Source: Alphaproteobacteria bacterium (GTDB lineage Bacteria > Pseudomonadota > Alphaproteobacteria > Micropepsales > Micropepsaceae). Taken from it: a stretch of 12,204 nucleotides of DNA. Below are positions 1-8,214 of the stretch, one piece after another; the first letter of the stretch is position 1; every line of letters begins with the position of its first letter. The notes beneath the pieces are model-generated. The model saw only the letters and a program-made list of their open reading frames with translations. It did not search any database and was not told the DNA's origin. Both the position numbers and the translations under genes were made by a program. Where the stretch lies: positions 1-12,204 of the forward strand of contig CANGRN010000014.1 of NCBI GenBank assembly GCA_947455695.1, read 5' to 3'.

Positions 1-39
1 ACCATTGCCCTGCTGCAGGCGGCGAAGCTGGAACAGTAG
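1..39 (+). CDS. C-terminal end of an unidentified gene (partial)
   Basis: Read in frame 1, the first 36 bases give TIALLQAAKLEQ followed by TAG at 37-39. The codons end mostly in G or C, as in the neighbouring core genes, and the short helix-like stretch would suit a protein C-terminus. The stop abuts the stop of the convergent TraB/GumN-like gene with no base between them, an economical tail-to-tail arrangement. Only twelve codons are visible, so the product cannot be named, and a chance open frame is possible. Confidence 0.45.
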   Translation, partial: TIALLQAAKLEQ

Positions 40-984
40 CTACTCTGCTGGCGCTTCGATCTGGATGTGCCTGGCGGTCAGTCGCTCCAGCACACCGTTC
101 TTGCGCAGCAGCGACCCCATGTTGATCACCACAATGGTCTTGCCCGGCTTGTCCAGCGCCGCATCGATGGCGGCGACATATTCCGACACGTTGCGGCCAT
201 CGATATCGCTGAACTTCTGCACCGCCGCCATGATGCAGGTGCCCAGGCGCCATTCGCTGTAATTGGCCTTCACGGTCCTGATGTCGCCCACCGCCCAGGC
301 GCGGGCGGCCCTATCGGCATGACCAATCGCCCAGTTCACGTCTTCCACGGCCTGCGCCAGGCAGGCGCGCTGTTGCTGCGGTGTCAGGGTCAGCACCTCG
401 CGGATCGCATCCATAGCCTGGAAGCGGGTCACAGGATCGTTCTTGATGCGCTTGCGATAGGCCAGGTTCTCGATGGTGGAACGCGGTTCGCGGAAGGAGA
501 AATCCTGCTTCTCGCGCAAATCCTGCTGCAGCCGCATGGCGGCGCGGATGGGAATGTCGGTGCGGTAATCGCCCGCATCGCCGCCGACGCGATCGCGCGC
601 GGCGATGAAGCGGGCGCGCAGATCCTCCGGCAGGCCGTCTTCCAAACTCTGGCCACGCGGCAGGCTGAGTTCGCCGCCATGGCGGATCAGGAACCAGGCG
701 ATGTCGGTCAGGGCGATGTCGGCCTTGGGCGGCATCAGGATGGCCCGCGCCCCGTCCAGCAATTCGGAGAGATACTGCTTGTTCCAGTCCAGGTCCCTGG
801 GCAGCGCGCCGGCCAGCCCCAAAAGCCAGACCTCGGAATTGCCGCGCGTCAGGTGCCAGACCGCGGGACCGGGGCGCTCGCGCACTTCCACCGCTTCGAC
901 CTGCGCCCATTCGGGCTGCACTTGCGCCTGTGCGTCAAACGCCAGCGCAACAAATGTCAGAGCAAGAGCGGCTGTTTTCCACAT
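40..984 (-). CDS. TraB/GumN-like exported protein with degenerate active-site motifs
   Basis: The 314-residue protein starts with a signal peptide: MWK, a hydrophobic stretch, then an AQA/Q cleavage site after residue 20. It is therefore probably periplasmic. The fold assignment rests on two places. The segment VWHLTRGNSEVWLLG (42-56) resembles the N-terminal strand pair of TraB/GumN (Tiki-like) proteins. The C-terminus, VVINMGSLLRKNGVLERL (285-302), resembles the family's 'GAxHLxGxxGLLxLL' end. In both places the conserved histidine is absent: the first GxxH reads GLAG (56-59) and the second reads NMGS (288-291). If the family's proposed metal-dependent peptidase activity depends on these histidines, this member is likely inactive. 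C208 and C250 could form a disulfide. The gene starts 13 bp after the guaB stop and is probably co-transcribed with it; the upstream GGGCG is a weak ribosome site. The substrate is unknown. Confidence 0.8.
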   Translation of the reverse strand: MWKTAALALTFVALAFDAQAQVQPEWAQVEAVEVRERPGPAVWHLTRGNSEVWLLGLAGALPRDLDWNKQYLSELLDGARAILMPPKADIALTDIAWFLIRHGGELSLPRGQSLEDGLPEDLRARFIAARDRVGGDAGDYRTDIPIRAAMRLQQDLREKQDFSFREPRSTIENLAYRKRIKNDPVTRFQAMDAIREVLTLTPQQQRACLAQAVEDVNWAIGHADRAARAWAVGDIRTVKANYSEWRLGTCIMAAVQKFSDIDGRNVSEYVAAIDAALDKPGKTIVVINMGSLLRKNGVLERLTARHIQIEAPAE

Positions 985-997
985 GCCGCGCCCGAAG

Positions 998-2563
<1,566 letters not shown>

Positions 2564-2564
2564 T

Positions 2565-2589
2565 TAAATCCCTGTAAAGTCTGGATTTA
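2565..2589. repeat. Inverted repeat in the guaB/DUF992 divergent region
   Basis: TAAATCC (2565-2571) and GGATTTA (2583-2589) are exact inverted copies with an 11-bp spacer. The AT-rich element stands out in GC-rich surroundings. The centre-to-centre distance of 18 bp is compatible with a dimeric regulator's operator. It lies just upstream of the EcfG-like promoter and about 80-100 bp upstream of guaB. No regulator can be named. Confidence 0.35.
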
Positions 2590-2601
2590 CTGCTTTAGGC
2601 G

Positions 2602-2626
2602 GGAACCATGTAGGCTCCGCGGCGTT
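2602..2626 (+). promoter_or_regulatory. EcfG-type (general stress sigma factor) promoter candidate
   Basis: GGAAC (2602-2606) is followed after 16 bp by CGTT (2623-2626). This matches the GGAAC-N16-17-CGTT consensus of alphaproteobacterial EcfG/SigT-type sigma factors of the general stress response. A start near 2633 would give a leader of about 50 bases to the DUF992 gene at 2685. Nine specified bases in a 199-bp intergenic region in the correct orientation make chance less likely, but use of the site is not shown. Confidence 0.5.
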
Positions 2627-2672
2627 GTAGCGATTGTGACCGTCCATGAGGCCGAGTCCCCTATTTTACCCC

Positions 2673-2677
2673 AGGAG
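2673..2677 (+). promoter_or_regulatory. Shine-Dalgarno of the DUF992 gene
   Basis: AGGAG lies seven bases before the ATG at 2685. It is a consensus site at good spacing and supports that start, which is also the first residue of a well-formed signal peptide. Confidence 0.85.
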
Positions 2678-2684
2678 CTAAACC

Positions 2685-3167
2685 ATGAAGTCATTTCGTT
2701 TGATGCTCGGCGCGGCCGTTGCGGTCACCAGCCTTGCCATTGCGTCCGCCGCCTCCGCCGCCCCTGCGGGCGTGAAGGTCGGCACCCTGACCTGCAACGT
2801 TGCCGGCGGCATGGGTTTCGTTTTCGGGTCCAGCAAGGACCTGCGCTGCTCGTATGAGCCCACCAAGGCTTCGGTCGAGCATTATGCCGGCTCCATTTCC
2901 AAGTGGGGCGTGGACATCGGTTACACCAGCAAGGCCAAGCTGATCTGGGCCGTGTTCGCGCCGGCCTCTGACGTTCGTCCCGGCGCCCTGGAAGGCGAAT
3001 ATGCCGGCGCCAGCGCGCAGGCGACGGTCGGCGTGGGCGTGGGCGCCAACGTGCTGATCGGCGGCCTGGACAAGTCCATCGCCCTGCAGCCGCTGAGCGT
3101 TTCGGGTAATACCGGCCTGAACGTGGCGGCGGGCATCGGCTCGATCAGCCTGAAGCACGTTCCGTAA
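2685..3167 (+). CDS. DUF992 family secreted protein
   Basis: The 160-residue protein has a clear signal peptide: MKSFR, a hydrophobic core, then ASA/AP cleavage near residue 25. The mature part is typical of DUF992 (PF06186): VKVGTLTCNVAGGMGFVFGS near the start, the KWGVDIGYT and IWAVFAP motifs in the middle, and GVGVGANVLIGG followed by SIALQPLSVSGNTGLNVA near the end. Two cysteines (in LTCN and LRCSY) could form a disulfide. The family is frequent in alphaproteobacteria, is predicted to be periplasmic or exported, and has no established function. The gene stands alone, diverges from guaB, has a strong ribosome site and an EcfG-like promoter, and ends at a strong terminator. An envelope role under stress is a reasonable inference only. 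Confidence 0.93.
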   Translation: MKSFRLMLGAAVAVTSLAIASAASAAPAGVKVGTLTCNVAGGMGFVFGSSKDLRCSYEPTKASVEHYAGSISKWGVDIGYTSKAKLIWAVFAPASDVRPGALEGEYAGASAQATVGVGVGANVLIGGLDKSIALQPLSVSGNTGLNVAAGIGSISLKHVP

Positions 3168-3191
3168 GAACACCACTTCTCTATCGTGGCG

Positions 3192-3222
3192 AAAGCTCCG
3201 GCGTTATGCGCCGGAGCTTTTT
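3192..3222 (+). terminator. Intrinsic terminator, overlapping the rlmE stop codon
   Basis: AAAGCTCCGGCG (3192-3203) and CGCCGGAGCTTT (3209-3220) form a perfect 12-bp stem with the loop TTATG, followed on the + strand by a T run (3218-3222). It lies 24 bp after the DUF992 stop. The loop contains TTA (3204-3206), the TAA stop of the convergent rlmE gene read on the other strand, so one arm encodes the last rlmE codons. On the minus strand the T run is short (TTT), so termination of rlmE there would be weaker. Confidence 0.9.
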
Positions 3223-3887
3223 GCTTTGAAGCCAAGCGCGACGACGTAAAGCTCGACAGACTCCGCGCGGGAGGCGGGCGGCTTGACGTGCTTGACCTCG
3301 CGGAAGGATTTTTTCAGCCGCGCCAGAAGCTCGCTGGACGAGCCGCCCTGGAACACCTTGCCGACAAAGGTGCCGCCGGGCCTGAGCGTATCCTCGGCCA
3401 CTTCCAGCGCGATCTCCACCAGGGCGATGGTGCGGATATGGTCGGTGGCGCGGTGGCCGGTGGTGGGCGCGGCCATGTCGGTCAGCACGATGTCGGCCGG
3501 ACCATCCAGCGCCTGTTTCAGCATGGCCGGCACATCGGGATCGGTGAGATCGGCCTGGAAGAACGTGACGTTCGGTATCTCTTCCATCACCAGCACATCG
3601 GCCGCCACCACCGTGGCGCCGCGGCTGGCGGCCACCTGGCTCCAGCCGCCGGGCGCGGAGCCCAGGTCCAGAATTTTGGCGCCCTTTTTCAGGAAATGGA
3701 ATTTCTCATCCAGCTCCACCAGCTTGAAGGCGGCGCGGCTGCGATACCCCTTGGAGCGCGCGGCGGCGACATAGGGATCGTTCAACTGCCGCTGCAGCCA
3801 GGTGCGGCTGGACTGGGTGCGGGTCCGGTCCTTGTGGACTTTCACGGGCACGCGCCCGCGCCCCGATGCATCGCCTTCTTTTTTCAT
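3204..3887 (-). CDS. rlmE: 23S rRNA (uridine-2'-O)-methyltransferase RlmE (FtsJ/RrmJ)
   Basis: RlmE methylates the ribose of U2552 in the A-loop of 23S rRNA, using S-adenosylmethionine, at a late stage of 50S assembly. The protein has 227 residues, slightly longer than the 209 of E. coli because of a basic N-terminal tail. SRTWLQRQLNDPYVAAARSKGYRSRAAFKL is spread over 27-56. The SAM-binding motif DLGSAPGGWSQ is at 74-84. The catalytic K-D-K-E tetrad can be placed at K55, D137 (TDMAAP), K177 (GKVFQG) and E212 (SRAESVELYVVA). The ATG overlaps the stop of the upstream Ppx/GppA gene as ATGA, so translation is probably coupled. The stop codon lies in the loop of the terminator shared with the DUF992 gene. 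Confidence 0.97.
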   Translation of the reverse strand: MKKEGDASGRGRVPVKVHKDRTRTQSSRTWLQRQLNDPYVAAARSKGYRSRAAFKLVELDEKFHFLKKGAKILDLGSAPGGWSQVAASRGATVVAADVLVMEEIPNVTFFQADLTDPDVPAMLKQALDGPADIVLTDMAAPTTGHRATDHIRTIALVEIALEVAEDTLRPGGTFVGKVFQGGSSSELLARLKKSFREVKHVKPPASRAESVELYVVALGFKAKSSGA

Positions 3888-4876
3888 GACAATTCACGGC
3901 TCAGTTGGCGCAGCATGCCCTCGCGCAGGCCGCGGTCGGCGACGCGCAGCACCGGCGAAGGCCAGAGCGAGCAGATGGCGGTGAAGATGGCGCAGCCCGG
4001 CAGCATCAGGTCGGCGCGTTCCGGGCCGATGCTGCCGATGGCGGCCAGCGCCTCGGTGTCATGGCCCACCAGCCGTTCCACCACCCGCAGCATATGGGTG
4101 GTTTCATGCCAGCTGCCATCCACCCGCGTGCGGTTGTAGCGCGGCAGTTTCAGCGCGATGGCGGCCAGGGTCGTGACGGTGCCCGAGGTGCCCAGCAGGT
4201 GGTTCTTGCGCACGTCGAACCCCTCGCCCATCTCCTTCGCAAACGGCTCGAAGCGCGCGCGCAGGTCGGCGCGCATGCGGTCAAAGCCGATGCGGCTGGT
4301 GGAGGCGGCGCCATAATTTTCCGCCAGGCTCACCACCCCCAGCGGCACCGAGGCGGCCAGTTTCTTCTGTGGGCCGGTGGGGCTTTTTTGCAGCCAGATG
4401 ATTTCGGTCGAACCGCCGCCAATGTCGAAAATCAGCGCGCCCTTGTATTTGCGCCCGATCAGGGGGGCGCAGCCTTCCGCCGCCAGATCGGCCTCGTCCT
4501 CCGCCGAGATGACGTCCAGCTCCAGCCCCGCTTCCTCGCGGGCGCGGCGCACCAGCACATCGGCATTGCGCGCCAGCCGCGCGGCCTGGGTGGCGATGCA
4601 GCGCACATGCTGGACCTTGTGCTTGGCGATGCGGTCGGAGCAGATTTTCAGGGCCGCGATGGTGCGGTCCAGCGCCGCCTCGGACAGGAGGCCCGTCATC
4701 CCCACCCCCTCGCCCAGCCGGACGATGCGGGAGAAGGAATCCACCACCCGGAAGCTGCCCCGGGCGGCCTCGGCGGCGATCAGCAGGCGGCAATTGTTGG
4801 TCCCCAGGTCGAGCACCGCCAACAGGGGGCCGGCTTTGCCCCCGTCTTCCTGCGATTTCTGGTGATTTCCGTGCAT
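3884..4876 (-). CDS. Ppx/GppA family phosphatase
   Basis: This is an ASKHA-fold exopolyphosphatase/guanosine pentaphosphate phosphatase homologue of 330 residues. It is the short form, with the two N-terminal lobes and without the HD-like C-terminal extension of E. coli Ppx. Visible motifs are LDLGTNNCRLLI (22-33, phosphate loop 1), ATQAARLARN (95-104), ISAEDEADL (123-131, with the probable catalytic glutamate E126), FDIGGGSTEI (150-159, phosphate loop 2), LLGTSGTVTTLAA (227-239) and ERADLMLPG (286-294). It acts in the cytoplasm on polyphosphate or pppGpp; which one cannot be told from sequence. It overlaps rlmE by four bases, a common alphaproteobacterial pairing. The start at 4876 has only a weak GGGA ribosome site, so a slightly different start is possible. 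Confidence 0.94.
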   Translation of the reverse strand: MHGNHQKSQEDGGKAGPLLAVLDLGTNNCRLLIAAEAARGSFRVVDSFSRIVRLGEGVGMTGLLSEAALDRTIAALKICSDRIAKHKVQHVRCIATQAARLARNADVLVRRAREEAGLELDVISAEDEADLAAEGCAPLIGRKYKGALIFDIGGGSTEIIWLQKSPTGPQKKLAASVPLGVVSLAENYGAASTSRIGFDRMRADLRARFEPFAKEMGEGFDVRKNHLLGTSGTVTTLAAIALKLPRYNRTRVDGSWHETTHMLRVVERLVGHDTEALAAIGSIGPERADLMLPGCAIFTAICSLWPSPVLRVADRGLREGMLRQLSRELS

Positions 4877-4888
4877 TTTCCCGCGCCC

Positions 4889-4903
4889 GGCGCAGACTGC
4901 GCC
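4889..4903. repeat. Perfect palindrome upstream of the Ppx/GppA gene
   Basis: GGCGCAG-A-CTGCGCC is an exact inverted repeat around one central base, 13-27 bp upstream of the Ppx/GppA ATG. It could be an operator or, in RNA, a 5-bp hairpin with an AGACT loop. GC-rich DNA makes short palindromes fairly common, so the function is uncertain. Confidence 0.3.
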
Positions 4904-4965
4904 GCCCCCAAGCTAGCACGGGCGGGGGGAGGATGCGGGAGCAAAACTGAGGTGAAAAGCCGTCC

Positions 4966-4993
4966 TTGCAAGGGGTTGGCGGCTGGTCTAAAC
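4966..4993 (+). promoter_or_regulatory. Possible promoter of tRNA-Gln
   Basis: TTGCAA (4966-4971) is followed after 15-16 bp by TCTAAA/CTAAAC (4987-4993), about 30 bp before the mature tRNA. The -35 resembles the alphaproteobacterial CTTGAC type (here CTTGCA), and the -10 is a moderate match. The placement is right for a short tRNA leader; no experimental support is available. Confidence 0.4.
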
Positions 4994-5023
4994 GGGCGGT
5001 CCCGGTAGGGTCAGCCCTGCTTT

Positions 5024-5097
5024 TGGGGGATCGTCTAACGGTAGGACTGCAGACTCTGACTCTGCCTGTCTAGGTTCGAATCCTAGTCCCCCAGCCA
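5024..5097 (+). tRNA. tRNA-Gln (anticodon CTG)
   Basis: A complete cloverleaf can be folded. The acceptor stem is TGGGGGA (5024-5030) with TCCCCCA (5087-5093). The D stem is GTCT with GGAC. The anticodon stem is GCAGA (5049-5053) with TCTGC (5061-5065), and the loop CTCTGAC places the anticodon CTG at 5056-5058, which reads CAG. The T arm is CTAGG-TTCGAAT-CCTAG (5070-5086). The discriminator is G and the 3' CCA is encoded in the DNA. The gene sits at the boundary between GC-rich core genes and the lower-GC accessory region. Confidence 0.97.
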
Positions 5098-5464
5098 CCC
5101 AGTTTGCTCTCCAAGTGGCATTCTCCAGATCCCAGAAATAGCCGCGAAGTTTCAAAGCCTTGTCGGCTACAAAATCTATTCTCCGTCAGTTTCTGGCGGC
5201 AAAACGGGTGGTTTCAGGCCGATCATGGAGGTTTTTCTCCGGAGGCCGTTTTTGGACTTACGGTCTCGATCTATGAGCGATGCAATGATGGCCCAAAACT
5301 GGCGCCATTTGCGATTGAGTTAGACCTTAGTTGAGACCCAGGGCCGATATCTGCGCTGACCATTCGAGTGGTAGCGGCGAGAGATGCAAAACGCGGTCAA
5401 GCGTCTAGCCAAAAGGGTTCATGCCGGCGACACGTTTAGGAACCGGGGCTGATAGCCGAGCGAG
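5098..5464. other. 367-bp stretch without a supported gene
   Basis: The space between tRNA-Gln and the TPR-glycosyltransferase gene holds no gene I recognise. A 76-codon open frame (5104-5334, +) has no clear ribosome site and no recognisable motif. A weak stem around ACCATTCGAGTGGT (5359-5372) is visible. I see no integrase, no second copy of the tRNA 3' end and no insertion-sequence ends. It may be a remnant left at a tRNA integration site, but nothing in the sequence proves this. Confidence 0.5.
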
Positions 5465-5476
5465 CTATGGGCCCCG
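5444..5476 (-). terminator. Hairpin over the stop codon of the TPR-glycosyltransferase gene
   Basis: CGGGGC (5444-5449) pairs with GCCCCG (5471-5476), and ATAGC (5452-5456) pairs with GCTAT (5464-5468), with a two-by-two internal loop and a seven-base apical loop. The TAG stop (5467-5465 on the minus strand) lies in the stem. No T run follows on the minus strand, so if it ends the operon it is not a classical intrinsic terminator. It could also protect the 3' end of the mRNA. Confidence 0.4.
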
Positions 5477-6997
5477 ATGGTGCTGACCTAAAGGATATAA
5501 CGAAATCAGTTCTGAGCGGATGGCTGTGACGACGTCACTCCAGTCACCCTGTCTTGTCTGACGGAATAACCGAGCGGTTGGATACCAAGGGCTATCCGGC
5601 CGGTCCTTCATCCAGCGCCACTCTGCCCGACGTGGAAGCATGATCCAAACAGGTTTACCCATCGCACCAGCAAGGTGCGCCACTCCGGTGTCGACCGAAA
5701 TAACCACATCACAAAGCTCAATTATCGCGCAGGCGTCATCAAAGCTTTCTTGGTCAGAACTGAGATTGATCACACCCTCAACTGACTGAACCAAACTCAA
5801 GTCTGCGTCCGGTATTGGTTTTTGCAGGCAGACATAATCTACCCCAGGGGCAAGCCCTTCTCGCAAGATGTCAAATGACATGGAGCGCTCAGCATCTCCG
5901 TCATGCATAGGGTTACCCCGCCACACCAGACCCACGCGAGGGCGCACGCGTGCCCCACGCTTAGAACTGCGCCGCGCGCCCTCACCAAGTCGAGTACGCC
6001 ATTTCGAAACACGATCCAGATCCGAATTCATGTAAGGGATTGCACAAGGCACGCTTTCAAGCGTCGTTCCGAATGCCAGCGGAAGGCTCATCAAGGGGCT
6101 GTGTAGATCAAAATCTGGCAGCTTGCCCCCCGTCGGAATGACCTCGGCAACGCCTTTGATACGCCGCGTCAGGCTGACCAGAGTTTGGGGAACCTCTACG
6201 AGAACTCGCGCTCCGGCCGCCGCCGCCAATGTTACGTAGCGCAGAAACTGGATGCTATCTCCGAGCCCTTGCTCAGCATGCAATAAAATTGTCTTACCTG
6301 CGATCTTGGTGCCCCCAAGCCAGAGCGGCCGCCCTGGAAACCGCCTGTAATCGCCGGCCTTACCCGCCGACCACCGCCATTCATATTGCTTCCAGCCCTC
6401 AGCGTAGCGCCCATTGCGAAGTAACAGCAATGCCTTGTTCCAATGGGCTGAGGGATCATGCGGGGCGATGGCAATCCCCTTCTCAAGGGTCGCCAGTGCC
6501 TTGTCTGCCTCCTCGCGCGCCTGCAGTGATACACCCAGATTAGAATAAGCGATCACAAAATTCGGGTTGAGCTCGATAGCACGTGTGTAATTCTCTATCG
6601 CCGCATCAATGTTTCCATCATTATAATCAAGCACCCCAAGATTATAGTAAGCTTCAGAAAACTTTGGGTTGATCTTAATCGCTTGGGCAAAGCAGGCCCG
6701 GGCCCTTTCGGCAGATCTGACACCCTGCCAGGCCCTGCCCAAGTCCAAGAAAGCGCCAACCTCGTTAGGCGCAAGTGCGACAACCACCTCTAAATCTTTT
6801 ATCGCCGCATGAAAGTCTTGACCTAAAAGACGGACACGCGCCCGTTCAAGATAGGCAGGCCAAAATGATGATTCCAGAGCGATTGCCGCACCGTAAGCAT
6901 CCAACGCCCTCAGCGTATCGCCCCCTTGCATCAGCGACACCCCCTGCTGAAAATACTCCTGCGGACTATGCGGCGCGCGCGCGATGTTATTTTTCAT
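5465..6997 (-). CDS. TPR protein with C-terminal GT9-like glycosyltransferase domain
   Basis: The 510-residue protein has no signal peptide and should be cytoplasmic. Residues 11-205 are about five to six tetratricopeptide repeats, for example AYYNLGVLDYNDGNIDAAIE (116-135). The motif WNKALLLLRNGRYAEGWKQYEWRW (spread over 186-209) links to a GT-B fold resembling family GT9 (heptosyltransferase-like). It shows AEQGLGDSIQFLRY (241-254), VGLVWRGNP (355-363), DTGVAHLAGAMGKPVWIMLP (436-455) and DSPWYPTARLFRQ (468-480). Such proteins probably transfer a sugar; donor and acceptor are unknown, and TPRs often hold the protein partner, as in OGT. It is the last gene of the minus-strand set, 68 bp after the sulfotransferase-like gene, and follows a GAG seven bases before ATG. 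By position it may modify the GLUG exoprotein; lipopolysaccharide or polysaccharide synthesis is the alternative. Confidence 0.86.
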   Translation of the reverse strand: MKNNIARAPHSPQEYFQQGVSLMQGGDTLRALDAYGAAIALESSFWPAYLERARVRLLGQDFHAAIKDLEVVVALAPNEVGAFLDLGRAWQGVRSAERARACFAQAIKINPKFSEAYYNLGVLDYNDGNIDAAIENYTRAIELNPNFVIAYSNLGVSLQAREEADKALATLEKGIAIAPHDPSAHWNKALLLLRNGRYAEGWKQYEWRWSAGKAGDYRRFPGRPLWLGGTKIAGKTILLHAEQGLGDSIQFLRYVTLAAAAGARVLVEVPQTLVSLTRRIKGVAEVIPTGGKLPDFDLHSPLMSLPLAFGTTLESVPCAIPYMNSDLDRVSKWRTRLGEGARRSSKRGARVRPRVGLVWRGNPMHDGDAERSMSFDILREGLAPGVDYVCLQKPIPDADLSLVQSVEGVINLSSDQESFDDACAIIELCDVVISVDTGVAHLAGAMGKPVWIMLPRRAEWRWMKDRPDSPWYPTARLFRQTRQGDWSDVVTAIRSELISLYPLGQHHRGP

Positions 6998-7065
6998 TAA
7001 ATACTCGCTGTCTGACTTTTTACGTTTATGTTCAGCAAGGAAACTTATGTATTCGCATACACCAG

Positions 7066-8163
7066 TCAGGCCATGCTCAATTCTGGGAACGTAAGCCCGA
7101 GAGATCGCCAGACGTCAGCCATAGCTTCAACCGCGATGGCTGAGCGAGCCGCCCAGTCAGGAAATTCCATAGCCTTGTCGTGAATCAACAATAGCTCGGG
7201 TGGGTCCGGATTGAAGTTCTGAGCGCGACATTCACGCACCACATCTTCGAGTGTGTCCCGACCATATGGGAGCAAACGGATCTCTTTACGGTCACCCAAG
7301 AATAATCCTGAGGTCGCCATACGAGCATGAAAATTGCTCCAGCTGATTTGAACAGCATCAAAATATTCCATTCTGGCAATATCTCCAGCGGCATAACCCA
7401 ACATCATCAGGTCCGTCACGATCCAGCGTTCAATCGCACTGCGCGAGGCTTTGACCGGAAACAGGCGGTCCTCTGGCAGCCCACCACTCTTCTCATAAAT
7501 TGAGATCGCTGTTGGCAATGGATTACGGATCGTCACAAAATAATCCGCCTTACCTTCGCCGAGAAGCATTTTGAAGCTTCCACCCCAGTTGATGAGCTTG
7601 TGCATTTTCTTGGGCGACAGCCAATAGCCGTGAGGATGGCGCCGGGCCTTCCTTTGATAATAAAGGTTCGAGATAACGAGAAACTCAGCGGTCTGGAAAA
7701 TAGAGTCTTGAAGATAGAAGTACTGCCGGCCACCGTTTGCGTCGTACCAGATATCGCGCAATTCCGGGAAGCCATCATGGGCCAATGCTTCTGAGACACG
7801 CTTATGATCAAGCCCGATCGAGCGGAGCATTTCCTTGGTCAGGTAACTTCCCCCGCTGCGGGGATAGCCGATTACAAAAGCAAAGCGGATTGCCTGCATG
7901 TAGTTACGCACGAGATGATAATTTCCTGACATCAGCGCAATCGCGACGTGCAGGAGGTCGTTGACCGCGCGCTTGCTCAATGGCGTTTTGAACATTGCGT
8001 CGTCGAAAACAGGCAAGGGAACGGGGTTGTGGAGAAAGTCGGTGGTTTGCGCCGCCCAGTCGTATGAACCGTCGGTCCAGTTGGCGTTCTGCTCGTTCAG
8101 CTCTGCCAAGATGCCGATGAACCACTGCGACGGCTGAAATTTTAGGGAAATATTAAAGTCCAT
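7066..8163 (-). CDS. Putative PAPS-dependent sulfotransferase
   Basis: The protein has 365 residues from the ATG at 8163. A GTG at 8196 in the same frame would add 11 residues but has no ribosome site, whereas GAAAG precedes the ATG. There is no signal peptide, so it is probably cytoplasmic. The 5'-phosphosulfate-binding loop is FVIGYPRSGGSYLTKEM (96-112). The 3'-phosphate-binding motif is VTIRNPLPTAISIYEKSG (210-227), with Arg213 and Ser221 in the expected places. These two motifs, about 110 residues apart, are the signature of the sulfotransferase fold, which moves sulfate from PAPS to a hydroxyl or amine. The rest is divergent and the acceptor cannot be predicted. It lies between the TpsB and TPR-glycosyltransferase genes on the same strand, so a role in modifying the exoprotein or its glycan is plausible. 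A P-loop kinase-like relative is the main alternative. Confidence 0.77.
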   Translation of the reverse strand: MDFNISLKFQPSQWFIGILAELNEQNANWTDGSYDWAAQTTDFLHNPVPLPVFDDAMFKTPLSKRAVNDLLHVAIALMSGNYHLVRNYMQAIRFAFVIGYPRSGGSYLTKEMLRSIGLDHKRVSEALAHDGFPELRDIWYDANGGRQYFYLQDSIFQTAEFLVISNLYYQRKARRHPHGYWLSPKKMHKLINWGGSFKMLLGEGKADYFVTIRNPLPTAISIYEKSGGLPEDRLFPVKASRSAIERWIVTDLMMLGYAAGDIARMEYFDAVQISWSNFHARMATSGLFLGDRKEIRLLPYGRDTLEDVVRECRAQNFNPDPPELLLIHDKAMEFPDWAARSAIAVEAMADVWRSLGLTFPELSMA

Positions 8164-8214
8164 ATTTCTTTCGTTTCTTATCCATGTGTCAGACACAAAG
8201 GACAGTAAAAGTTT

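Noticed and set aside
3186..5008. Two long + strand frames opposite rlmE and the Ppx/GppA gene
   Set aside because: Both real genes show catalytic motifs on the minus strand, and the antisense frames have none and no ribosome sites.
5104..5334. A 76-codon + strand frame after tRNA-Gln as a gene
   Set aside because: No ribosome site, no recognisable motif and unusual amino-acid composition; possible remnant, but not supported as a gene.
5024..5464. An integrated phage or island with integrase at tRNA-Gln
   Set aside because: No integrase, excisionase or direct repeat of the tRNA 3' end was found in the window.
8164..8196. GTG at 8196 as the start of the sulfotransferase-like gene
   Set aside because: No Shine-Dalgarno precedes it, while the ATG at 8163 follows a GAAAG; the extra residues add no recognisable part of the fold. 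It is not excluded.
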